From a virus, in the IMG/VR virus record IMGVR_UViG_3300044712_000587, positions 1 through 48,272 of that record: a stretch of DNA of 48,272 nucleotides; one strand, given 5' to 3'. The translations under genes and the position numbers were made by a program. The notes under the pieces were generated by a model. The model did no database searches. It saw only the letters and a list, made by a program, of their open reading frames with translations, and was not told where the DNA came from. How positions within the stretch are numbered: position 1 is the first letter of the stretch; every line of letters begins with the position of its first letter. This document shows, piece after piece, positions 15,679 through 24,400 of this stretch.

Positions 15679-17268
15679 GTGCCCTACTACCTCACACAAG
15701 GCGGCACGAGCCTCTACAAGCTCAACGCCGATGGGACGTGGAGCGCAATCACGATTCCCTCGACCGTAACGCTCGCCGCGCGCCGCGCCCGCTTCGCCAC
15801 CATCGGCAAGCAGACGATCATGGTGGGCTCTCCGACCAGAAACCTCTGGATCGACGAGACGCTGACCGTCCGCACCCAGGCACTCCGCCCGCCCGCCTAC
15901 GCGCCGATCCTCGACGCCTCTGGCTCGGGCCTGCTCAATGGCGCCTACAAGGTGAAGGTGTCGTACTACCTCGCCGACGCCGAAGGGAACATCATCAACG
16001 AATCGCCGCTCGGCCCGGAGTCTGAAGCCTCTGCCTCACTCAGCACCCAACAACTCCGCGCTCGCGCTATTCCCATCTCGGACGAGTCCATCACTGGACG
16101 CATTCTCTACCGCACCACATCCGGGCCGGGCGACGTGTACTACCCGTGGTACGTCATCGACAACAACACCGAGATCACCGTCATCGACGACTTGCCCGAC
16201 GCCTCGCTCTCGCTCGTCGCGGCGCCCCCGCTCCAGGGCAACCCTCCAGGCACGATGCCCGGCGAAACGTGCGAACTGATTACGTGCTGGAAGAACCGCC
16301 TGTTCCTTCGCGGCAATCAGCTTGTGGACCGTGTGTACTACGGCGAGGATGGAAGCTCCTACCAGTTCCCGGTTGGCAACTTCTTCGACGTGCCTCCGGT
16401 GAACTCTGACGAAATGGGCATGACCGCCTTCGCCACCAGACGCGACGAACTCGGCCTGCTCAAGCGTGACGTGTCCTGGAAACTCGTCGGCTCGAACCCC
16501 GACAACTGGAACATCATCAAATTCGCCGAGAACATCGGCTGTGTCGCGCAGGATACCGTTGTCGTCATCCGAGACGTGGCGTACTGGCTCGGAGAAGATG
16601 GCGTCTACTCGTGGGGGCCGGAGGGCGTGGTCTGCGTCAGCCGAGAACGCCTGCATCCGTACTTCACGACGAGCGACGTGTTCAACCGCTCGGAGTTTCC
16701 CAACGCCTTCGCCTCGTGGAACCCGCTGCTCGACACGTACGACCTGTTCTTGCCGGCAGCCGGCGGAAGCGTGGTCAATCGGTGGCTATCGTACTCGACG
16801 ACCAGGAAGACCTGGACCGGGCCGCACAAGACCGACGCCTTCACGCCCGCGTACGCCTCGTGGATCGAGGATACGAACGACCTGCTCGTGCCGATCATCT
16901 GCTCGACGGCCGGCTTCGTCTACAACCAGAATCAGGCGACCGCCTCGGACGACGGCACCGCCATCGACTTCGACGTGGATCTCGCGCATCTCCACATGGA
17001 CGCGCCCGACGATATCAAACTGTTCGGGGAACTCGCCATGCGCGCGCGCGTTGAAGCGGCCGGCACGCTCACAATCACGCCCTACGTCGGCGACATCGGC
17101 GCGTCGGCTGGCGCCGCCATCAGCTTCGACCTCACGAAAGGACGACTGCGCGGACGCATCCTCGGCACGGGGCGATTCCTGAAGCTCAACCTCCGCAACG
17201 CTGAGGCTGCACAGAAGGTGCGCGTCTACGGGCTCGAAGTCCCGTTCCATCCGGTCGGGAGGGACTAG
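15679..17268 (+). CDS. Tail nozzle protein (probable)
   Basis: This 529-aa protein starts at GTG with GGAGG about five bases upstream. It begins PYYLTQGGTSLYKLNADGTW and contains YKVKVSYYLADAEGNI, RILYRTTSGPGD and CWKNRLFLRGNQLVDRVYYG, all typical of the nozzle protein that closes the podovirus tail (T7 gp12-like role). A second half with WLGEDGVYSWGPEGV and a Trp-rich strand pattern supports a propeller-type fold. It is the largest tail component here. Confidence 0.75.
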   Translation: MPYYLTQGGTSLYKLNADGTWSAITIPSTVTLAARRARFATIGKQTIMVGSPTRNLWIDETLTVRTQALRPPAYAPILDASGSGLLNGAYKVKVSYYLADAEGNIINESPLGPESEASASLSTQQLRARAIPISDESITGRILYRTTSGPGDVYYPWYVIDNNTEITVIDDLPDASLSLVAAPPLQGNPPGTMPGETCELITCWKNRLFLRGNQLVDRVYYGEDGSSYQFPVGNFFDVPPVNSDEMGMTAFATRRDELGLLKRDVSWKLVGSNPDNWNIIKFAENIGCVAQDTVVVIRDVAYWLGEDGVYSWGPEGVVCVSRERLHPYFTTSDVFNRSEFPNAFASWNPLLDTYDLFLPAAGGSVVNRWLSYSTTRKTWTGPHKTDAFTPAYASWIEDTNDLLVPIICSTAGFVYNQNQATASDDGTAIDFDVDLAHLHMDAPDDIKLFGELAMRARVEAAGTLTITPYVGDIGASAGAAISFDLTKGRLRGRILGTGRFLKLNLRNAEAAQKVRVYGLEVPFHPVGRD

Positions 17269-17270
17269 CG

Positions 17271-18185
17271 ATGGCAAAACGCGCCCGCGCCAAGCTCTAC
17301 GACATCCAGTTCCCGCTGACCGCGCAGCAGATCGAGAACATCAACTCGAACTTCGACCGGCTGTTCGCCGATCTGCACGCGACGGAAGTATCGTCGTTCT
17401 TCACGGACGGCGTGCTTCAGGGCATCCACGGCGGAACGGACCAGGGCGCGGACCCCTTCACCATCGGCGACATGCTGTATGCCGACTCCGAAGAAACGTG
17501 GGCGCGTCTCGCCTCGGGAGTGGCTGGCTACGCGCTCATCTCCGGCGGGCCTGGAGCCGCGCCGCATTGGGGACAGCTACTCCACAACCTGCTTCAGTCC
17601 GACACCCACTCCGACACGCTCACCGGGACCGTCGTTCGTGGCGACGTGATTATCGGCAACTCGACGCCGAAGTGGAGCCGACTGGCGAAGGGATCGAACG
17701 GCTCGTTCCTCCGCTCCGGATCAACCGATGTGGCGTGGGGCACGGACGGATCCGCGCTCACGAATATCGTGGAGTCGGCCATCTCGGACGGAACGATCCT
17801 CGCTCGGGTAGCCGCCAACGAGTCCATCTCTGGCATCTACAACTTCACCAACGGCGCCACCGTCACGATTGCGTCGGTCGGGCAGATCAAGCTGTTCAAC
17901 ACCGGCTTCTCGCTCTTTGAGATCGACTGTAGCGCGTCGGCGTACTGGGCCGCGCGCATCAACAACTCGTCCTCGTCGGGACCGGGACTCAGGCTCGCAG
18001 CGGGATCGACCTCAGCACACGTCCACGTGCAGGGTTGGGACTATAATCTGACGAACATGCTCTGGCAGATCAAAGGCAACGGTGACACGTTTTTCAAGGG
18101 CATCGTGACTGCCAACATCAACGGCACGGCAACGACACTCTGGGCTCGGGCAATCATCGCTGGAGGCTTCGGGGTCAATGGCTGA
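17271..18185 (+). CDS. Tail fibre-like protein (304 aa)
   Basis: It begins MAKRARAKLYDIQFPLTAQQ and contains the repeated fibre-shaft phrase pattern (GDMLYADSEETWARLASG; GDVIIGNSTPKWSRLAKG), short Gly-rich repeats that build trimeric beta shafts. The C-terminal half is Ser/Gly-rich. It overlaps the next gene by eight bases. A receptor-contacting fibre is likely, though the host receptor is unknown. Confidence 0.75.
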   Translation: MAKRARAKLYDIQFPLTAQQIENINSNFDRLFADLHATEVSSFFTDGVLQGIHGGTDQGADPFTIGDMLYADSEETWARLASGVAGYALISGGPGAAPHWGQLLHNLLQSDTHSDTLTGTVVRGDVIIGNSTPKWSRLAKGSNGSFLRSGSTDVAWGTDGSALTNIVESAISDGTILARVAANESISGIYNFTNGATVTIASVGQIKLFNTGFSLFEIDCSASAYWAARINNSSSSGPGLRLAAGSTSAHVHVQGWDYNLTNMLWQIKGNGDTFFKGIVTANINGTATTLWARAIIAGGFGVNG

Positions 18186-18507
18186 CACGCTGAAGGTTCT
18201 CGGGCAACTCGACCCTGGCGCGACGACGCTCACCGACCTCTACACGGTGCCGGCGTCGACATCGGCGATGCTTTCGCATCTCGTCGTCTGCAACCGCAGC
18301 GCGACACCAACGACGTATCGCATTTCCGTCGCCGTAGCTGGCGCGGCCGACGCCACGAAACAGTACCTGTTCTACGACGTGCCAATCGGCGGGAACACGT
18401 CGCACACGTGGCACCTTGGCATTTCGCTCGCCACAACGGACAAGGTGCGCGTGTACGCCACGCTCGCCACGCTCTCATTCAACCTATTCGGGGTAGAGGT
18501 AACATGA
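18178..18507 (+). CDS. Small beta-sandwich fibre-associated protein (109 aa)
   Basis: The sequence (VLGQLDPGATTLTDLYTVP, then SHLVVCNRSATPTTYRISV and LFYDVPIGGNTSH) follows a pattern I know from many phage tail or fibre-tip proteins. Its position between fibre and internal virion genes supports a tip or adhesion role. The stop overlaps the ATG of the next gene. Confidence 0.75.
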   Translation: MADTLKVLGQLDPGATTLTDLYTVPASTSAMLSHLVVCNRSATPTTYRISVAVAGAADATKQYLFYDVPIGGNTSHTWHLGISLATTDKVRVYATLATLSFNLFGVEVT

Positions 18508-18707
18508 TCCTGGAGCCCTTGCAGTACTGGAAACTACGCGCCTTGATGCGCGAGCAGCAGATCGCGGAACTCCAGGCGCAGATCGCCCTGGAGCGAGCCA
18601 AGGCGGTCTATCAGCGGAGACTGGCCTTCGCCAAGGAACTCGGCTTGCAGGATGACTCGTCGGTGACGTTCAACGACACCACTTTCGAGGTCACAGAGGA
18701 AGGGTAA
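18504..18707 (+). CDS. Small coiled-coil protein (67 aa)
   Basis: The ATG at 18504 overlaps the previous stop (ATGA). Residues 10-50 are a charged helix (LRALMREQQIAELQAQIALE) likely to form a coiled coil, followed by a short acidic tail. It may be a small tail or ejection component, or a chaperone for fibre assembly. No family is recognised. Confidence 0.7.
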   Translation: MILEPLQYWKLRALMREQQIAELQAQIALERAKAVYQRRLAFAKELGLQDDSSVTFNDTTFEVTEEG

Positions 18708-18711
18708 CGCT

Positions 18712-19608
18712 ATGTCCTTCAGCTACGGACTCGGCACCTACAACCCGGCTCCGAAGCCGCCCCAGACCAGCGGGGCGACGACCGGCGTTGCCGTGGGCGC
18801 TCCCCAGAGCCAAACAGCCGTCGCCAACGGCACCACGCGCAGCCGCAACGAGACGTTCCCCGATGGCTCGTGGAACAAGCTCACCGAGCGCTACAACGCG
18901 CCCCTCGGATCGTGGGAAGTGGTGAACCGCGAGGAACACAAGTCTCCTTCCGTCGAGGAATCCGAGCGCCAGCGCGTTCTCGCGTCGGGCGGTCAGACGA
19001 CCGAGCAATTCCTGAACGCAGCGCCGGCCGGCGTGCGCGTCTCGTCGTCGTCGGGCGGAGGCTCTGGCACGATGTCCGACGCCGAGTGGCGCGACAAGAT
19101 GAATCTCGAATCCGAACTCGCGCTGAAGGCACTCAAGGAGAAGGCCGCGCTCGACGCCGCCGCGAGTGACAAGGCACGACAGGCCGCGCTCTCCGACCGC
19201 AGCGCGAACCAGCAGTACATCGACGCCACGCTCGGCAAGCTCGGCGTCACCGGCACGCCGGCTGCCACGCCCGGCTACACGTTCGACAAGACGGCATACG
19301 ACGCTGCCTTCGGCCGCGCGAAAGACCAGCAGGCCCGCACGATCTCTGCGGCGATGGAAGGACTCAAGAACGCCATGTCGTCTCGGGGGCTCCAGGGCTC
19401 AGGCATGGAAGCGACTGCACTCGCCGACATCATCGGAGGCGGGGCCGGGGGGCTCGGCGAGTTCACGAGGCAGCAGGCCACGGAAGAAGCTGGCGCGCGC
19501 ACGGCCGCTGACCAGTTCGGCGCGAACCTCGCTTCGTCGACGCGCGGACAGAACATCAATCTCGCGCTCTCGCTCTCGCAACTGCTCAACCAAGGGCTGA
19601 GGTACTAA
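18712..19608 (+). CDS. Internal virion protein candidate (298 aa)
   Basis: After a low-complexity N-terminus rich in Pro, Gly and Ser, residues 120-298 are helical and Ala-rich, with a motif (YDAAFGRAKDQQARTISAAM) and a Gly/Ser hinge (SSRGLQGSGMEATALADII). Such Ala-rich helical proteins after the tail genes are usually ejected internal core proteins in podovirus-type phages. The C-terminus ends NQGLRY. Confidence 0.65.
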   Translation: MSFSYGLGTYNPAPKPPQTSGATTGVAVGAPQSQTAVANGTTRSRNETFPDGSWNKLTERYNAPLGSWEVVNREEHKSPSVEESERQRVLASGGQTTEQFLNAAPAGVRVSSSSGGGSGTMSDAEWRDKMNLESELALKALKEKAALDAAASDKARQAALSDRSANQQYIDATLGKLGVTGTPAATPGYTFDKTAYDAAFGRAKDQQARTISAAMEGLKNAMSSRGLQGSGMEATALADIIGGGAGGLGEFTRQQATEEAGARTAADQFGANLASSTRGQNINLALSLSQLLNQGLRY

Positions 19609-19610
19609 TC

Positions 19611-20066
19611 ATGGCCGGCTACGTGATGCCGTCGTACACGTACGCGAAGGTGTCCCCGTGGGCGAACCTGTCGCAGCCCGTCCAGCCGGTGCAGACGCCG
19701 ACGCCAACACCGACCCCGACACCGACGCCAACACCGACGCCTCAACCTCAGCGCGCCCCCGAGCCAGAGCCGCAACCCGTCGCGCAGCCGGTCCCGATTC
19801 CGCAGCCGACGCCTCCGGCTCCTACGCCGGCCCCGGCTCCGGCGCCCGCGCCTGCCGCAACTCCCGCGCCGGCAACGACCACGGCTCCGGCAGCCACGCC
19901 GACGCCGCTCGCGGGAGCGACACAGACCGCAGCGCCATCGGGCACCGCATCCTCGACCGATGCCATCGTAGGCACCAAGGGCACGACCGGCGCCGCCTGG
20001 ATTGGCGCCCCCGCATCCGGCGGAAACCGGCAATCAATGGTGGCGCTCAGGAAGCGCTCGTACTAG
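19611..20066 (+). CDS. Proline-rich low-complexity virion protein (151 aa)
   Basis: Residues 29-44 are a run of Thr-Pro pairs, followed by Pro/Ala/Gln/Glu repeats to about residue 105. The short N-terminus (MAGYVMPSYTYAKVSPWANL) and the C-terminal segment look ordered. Such repeats form extended flexible linkers. The protein probably spans or fills space in the particle, like the neighbours on both sides. Repeat number may vary between relatives. Confidence 0.65.
   Translation: MAGYVMPSYTYAKVSPWANLSQPVQPVQTPTPTPTPTPTPTPTPQPQRAPEPEPQPVAQPVPIPQPTPPAPTPAPAPAPAPAATPAPATTTAPAATPTPLAGATQTAAPSGTASSTDAIVGTKGTTGAAWIGAPASGGNRQSMVALRKRSY
19694..19742 (+). repeat. Six-base tandem repeat coding Thr-Pro
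   Basis: An ACGCCG/ACACCG-type hexamer repeats about eight times with third-position variation, coding the Thr-Pro run of the 151-aa protein. Slipped-strand pairing could change the copy number without breaking the frame. Confidence 0.7.
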
Positions 20067-20074
20067 GAGCCAAC

Positions 20075-20461
20075 ATGGACCCGAAGGCCACGCAGACCGC
20101 GCCGGTTGGACCGCCCACCGGCAACCCGTCGTTCGACCCGATGAGCCTGTTCGCGGGCCTTCGCCAGATGCTCGCGCAGCGTCAGCAGGGCGCCGCGCCG
20201 CAACCGAAGCCGCCGGCCGCGCCGAGTGTGGCGAGCGTCACCCCGCAGACGCCGGCTCCGGCGAATCCGCAGATTATCGGCAGCGCCGCCCCCACTCCGC
20301 GCTATCCTTCCGCGTACGGAGTCGGCGAAGGCGCTCCCCAGGCCACCGAGATCGCCTCGTCGCTCCGCGACCTCGGACCCGCGTTGAAGGCGCTGCGCGG
20401 TCGGATGCACGGTGGCGGGGCTGGCGCTCCGGGCGCCGATGGCGGCTCGCTCGGCTTCTAA
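20075..20461 (+). CDS. Pro/Ala-rich small virion protein (128 aa)
   Basis: The ATG at 20075 follows TAGGAG. The sequence is Pro/Ala/Gln-rich, with a short helical segment (MSLFAGLRQMLAQRQQG) near residue 25 and another (TEIASSLRDLGPALKALRGR) near residue 95, and a Gly-rich end. It is grouped with the other core-type proteins. The function is unknown. Confidence 0.65.
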   Translation: MDPKATQTAPVGPPTGNPSFDPMSLFAGLRQMLAQRQQGAAPQPKPPAAPSVASVTPQTPAPANPQIIGSAAPTPRYPSAYGVGEGAPQATEIASSLRDLGPALKALRGRMHGGGAGAPGADGGSLGF

Positions 20462-20491
20462 CGATTCGCAGAGAGAACAGCAGGAGGGGTT

Positions 20492-21466
20492 ATGGCGACC
20501 CAAAGCCGCGCGACCAGCATGAGGATCCTCCAGAAGCGGCTCACCGAAGCCGAAGATCAGCGGCTCCAGGATCTCACCAACACGTCCGACCGTGGGCTCG
20601 ACAAGGGCTTCATGATGAACGGCGTCGGTTCGAGCGCCTGGAGAGCGTACGCGGACAAGATGAACCGCGAAGGCGAGATCGCGCGCCTCCGCGATGCCAT
20701 CGGCGGCGGCTCCGGGCAACTCGATCTCCGCGCCGGCACGAGCCGCGTCATCGACTCGCCAGAGCCGGCGGCGGGCGCCTCTCCCGCTGTCCAGCAACTC
20801 GGACAAAAGGCGTTCACGGTGCTGCGCGGCGAAGACGAGTACCGCGACCGAGCGCTCTCGAAGGCATTGTTCGAGAAGGCGATGGCCGAGGCTGGAGCCG
20901 GACGCGAACGCGCCGAAGCCGCGCGCCGAGATGCGGTGATCTCGCAAGACCCGCGCGAGGGCTTCATCGGCGACCAGTACCAGCGCGGACAGGCGACCGA
21001 AGACATGCTCGCCAAGGGACGCGCCGCGCAGCAGTTGGGCCGCGAAGGACTCCCGCTCGAACGCGACCAGATCCTCAACCGTGGCCGCGCGGAATGGGAT
21101 CTCGAAGCCGAACAGTGGCAGGATCCGATTGCCGCAGACATGCGGCAGTACAAGCGCCGACTCGCCGAGGCGCCGGCACAGGCGCGCGCGCAGGGTCAGG
21201 TTGACGTCGCCGCCATCAACCGCGATGCGAAAATCCAGGCCGCGCTGCTTCAGATCAAAGATCCCGTGGCACAAGAGAACATTCGCGGGCTGCATCGGAC
21301 GCTCCAGGGGCTCGACCAGATGAACCCCAACTATGACAACCTTCGCCAGTACTACGAGGCAAAGATCAACGAAGCGCTCGCCGCTCACTACGGCAACCCG
21401 ACCGCCGGCGCGGGCGGTGCCGCGATTCGCCAGGGGCTCATCGACAAGGGCTACGCTGTGCGGTAG
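20492..21466 (+). CDS. Internal virion protein, coiled-coil (324 aa)
   Basis: It is mostly alpha-helical and highly charged, with repeated Arg/Glu/Ala helices (MRILQKRLTEAEDQRLQDL; EGEIARLRDAIGGG; GRERAEAARRDAVI). The size and position before the 1861-aa protein match the inner core proteins that are ejected with DNA. AGGAGGGG is present seven bases before the ATG. Confidence 0.65.
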   Translation: MATQSRATSMRILQKRLTEAEDQRLQDLTNTSDRGLDKGFMMNGVGSSAWRAYADKMNREGEIARLRDAIGGGSGQLDLRAGTSRVIDSPEPAAGASPAVQQLGQKAFTVLRGEDEYRDRALSKALFEKAMAEAGAGRERAEAARRDAVISQDPREGFIGDQYQRGQATEDMLAKGRAAQQLGREGLPLERDQILNRGRAEWDLEAEQWQDPIAADMRQYKRRLAEAPAQARAQGQVDVAAINRDAKIQAALLQIKDPVAQENIRGLHRTLQGLDQMNPNYDNLRQYYEAKINEALAAHYGNPTAGAGGAAIRQGLIDKGYAVR

Positions 21467-21474
21467 GTGCGATC

Positions 21475-24400
21475 ATGGCAGACCTCAACGACCTGACGCT
21501 CGGGGCTGACCAGCCGCCGGTTCGCAAGAGCCGACTGCGGCTCACTCGGCGCCCCGATGGTTCGATCTCCAGCACCGAACTCGAAATGGCGATGCTGGAG
21601 AATCCCGATCTCACGATGCAGGACATCGACGAGTGGGAGCAGGACAATCAGGCCGAAGATCTGTGGAAGCAACAGCACAGTAGCGCCGGCCCAGACTGGA
21701 TTGCGACGGGCCTTCGTGTAGTGCCATCGGTACTCGGCACCTACATCGGCGGAGGGATCGGCGCCGCTGGAGCCGGCGTCGGCGCCGTGCCTGGAGCGGC
21801 TATCGGCGGAGGACTCGGATCGGCCGGCGGCGAAGTTCTCGCGCAGTTGTATGAGCGTGCGATGGGACAGCGCGACAGCTTCTCGCCGTCGAGCGTGTTC
21901 CTCCAGGCGGGGCTCGGCGCCATCCCCGGATATGGAGGCAAGGCGCTCCAGCGCTTCTCTCCCGCAGTCCAGGCGCTCGGCCGCACCGTCATCAACACCG
22001 GCATCGGCGGCGCTCAGGGCGCAGTTGGAGCCGTGACCAGCGGCATCGCAGAGCGCTACGACCAGGAAGGCTCGTTCCTCGACGCGCTCCCGTCACCAGA
22101 ACAGGCGCTCGAAGAAGCAAAGCAGGGCGGGAAGTACGGGTTGGCCTTCGGCGCGGGCGGCTCCGTGATCGGAGAGGCAGCCGCAGCGCTCCGCGCGCGT
22201 CCGCAGCGCTTCGCCATCGAGGGCGAGCGCCCGCCGGATGACTACACGCCGGACCCGCGCTTCGCGCCGACCGACGCCACCAAGCTCCAGCCGTGGGAGA
22301 TCGAAGACGCCATCGGGCCGAACCGTCGCACGTGGCCCCCGACTCGGACCCCCGCCGACGAGTGGTACGGCGGCATCCGGAAGAACCTCTACGAAGGCCC
22401 GTCGCCAGAACCACCGCCCCCACCGAGCGACCTGTCTCCGGAGGATCTTGCTCTGTTCGGCGGCGAACGACCGCCCGCGCCCGAACTGCCGCCGACGCCG
22501 CTCGATTCCCCGGCGGAGCGCGCTGCCTTCGCCGATCTCGAACGCCTGCTCGCTGGCGGAGCCGATCCCGCCAGCATCCGATTCAAGTACGACGAGACTG
22601 GCGCCGGCCGCGCGGAAATGACGCCCGAAGATCCCCGCGCACGCATGGCGCGGTACCAGGAGCGCGTTGCCGCTGAAGAAGCCGCCGCGAAGCAGGCCGC
22701 AGAAGAAGCGCGTCTCGCGCGTCAGGCGGAGTTCGAGCAGCGCCGCGCGGCCGAAGAACAGGCGGCAGCCGACGAAGCGGCCGCGTACGAGCAGACGTGG
22801 AGCGGAGGCCCATTCGAGCGCGGTACCATCGTCCGTCCGGCCGAGCCCGGAGCCTGGGGAGCCATCCCGCCCGGCTCCCAGATCGTCGGCAGCAACCCCA
22901 CGACCAGCCGCGTGCTCATCCAGGGCGTGAAGGGCGCTTCGGAGGCGCGGTACATCGAAGTCCCGAACGAGCAGATCGCCGTCGACGCGCCGAAGTCCGT
23001 CTTCGAGCCGCCCGTGAAGAACACGCGCGACATGACGCCCGAAGAATGGGCGTCCCTCACCCCAGAAGACCAGAATCGCCGACTCGGGATGATGACCGGC
23101 GAGGAACGTCTTGCGTTCTACCAGAAACAGCAGGGAGCGACCAATGCTGACCCGCTCGGCGCTATTCTCGGAAATGAAACGGTTGATGGACTCGGGAACC
23201 CCCGCGCCCCAGGCGATGCGGGAGTCACTGGCGAAGTTCGGCCTGGACAAGCTGCCGAATCGCCTGACTACGGGCGGCACGGAAGTCAGGCTCGACAGGA
23301 CGGCTTCACCGGAACGGACGCCGAGCTTCAGGCTGCCCTCGACGAACTGACGCCGACCGCCCGCGAGTGGCAGGCCGAGTTCGAGGCCGAAACCGGCTAC
23401 CGCCCGCCGCTCAACGACGTGCTGGAAATGATGGGCGTCCGACCGGGCAACCAGTGGTGGATTCAGGACGCCTCCGCCCTCGGATTCGACCCCGCCGACC
23501 TCGATGCGGCTGCCCCGCCACCCCCGGCTACTCCCGCGAGCCTCACGGACTTGCTCAACCCGCCCGAAACCGGGCAGCCGGCCGCGCCAGCGCCTCAGCC
23601 TGCCGCGAACGCCGCCCCGGACGTGCCTCCGGTGCCCCCCTCGCTCGCATCGCTCCTGGAGCCGCCTACGCCGCCGGCCGCAGCGGTCCCGGATGACGTG
23701 GTGCCCGTGGGCTACCGGAAGAAGACGCCGGCCAAGCAAGCCGACCTCGGCCAGTATCTCGCCCCGGCTGACAAGGATTACGCTTTTGTCGAACTGACGA
23801 AGGAAAACGCGACCCCCGAAGTACGGAAGGCGCTCACCGACGCCGGTTACAAGTACCGGGGGAGCCAGAAGCGTTGGTTCAAGAATCTCATCGACGAAGA
23901 CGGCAACGTGTTGATGACGCCGGCAGAGGCCGAAGCCGAAGCCGCCGCCCTGCTCACCCGCTCGGAGCCGGCGCCTCTCTCTGGGGAGCCAGCGGCAGGC
24001 CCGCCGCCGGTTGAGCCGGCGCAGACTCCGGGCGGGGCTCGTCCCCTCAAGCCGACCGGAACCGTCGCCACGGTTGGAGACTTCGAGTTTTCCGTGCTGC
24101 CCGATGGCCGAATCAGCATGGTCAAGAACTCCAAGTCAGGGAAGCAAGGCACGTACGTCCGCGCCATCACTCCGGGTGAGTCGTCGAACCTCGACGCCAT
24201 CATTCCCGAAGACCTGTACGCCACGAGCCCCGAGCGCGACCTCGAAGGACTCCTTGTGCCGCCACAGGAGCCGCCCGCTCCGGCGCCTCCGTCTCCCGAA
24301 GTCGCCCAGGCTCAGGCCGACATCGAGGTGCTTCTGCGCGGAGAACTGACCGACAACCTCCAGCGGCGCACGGTGGAACAGAACACGCGCGCCGCCGACC

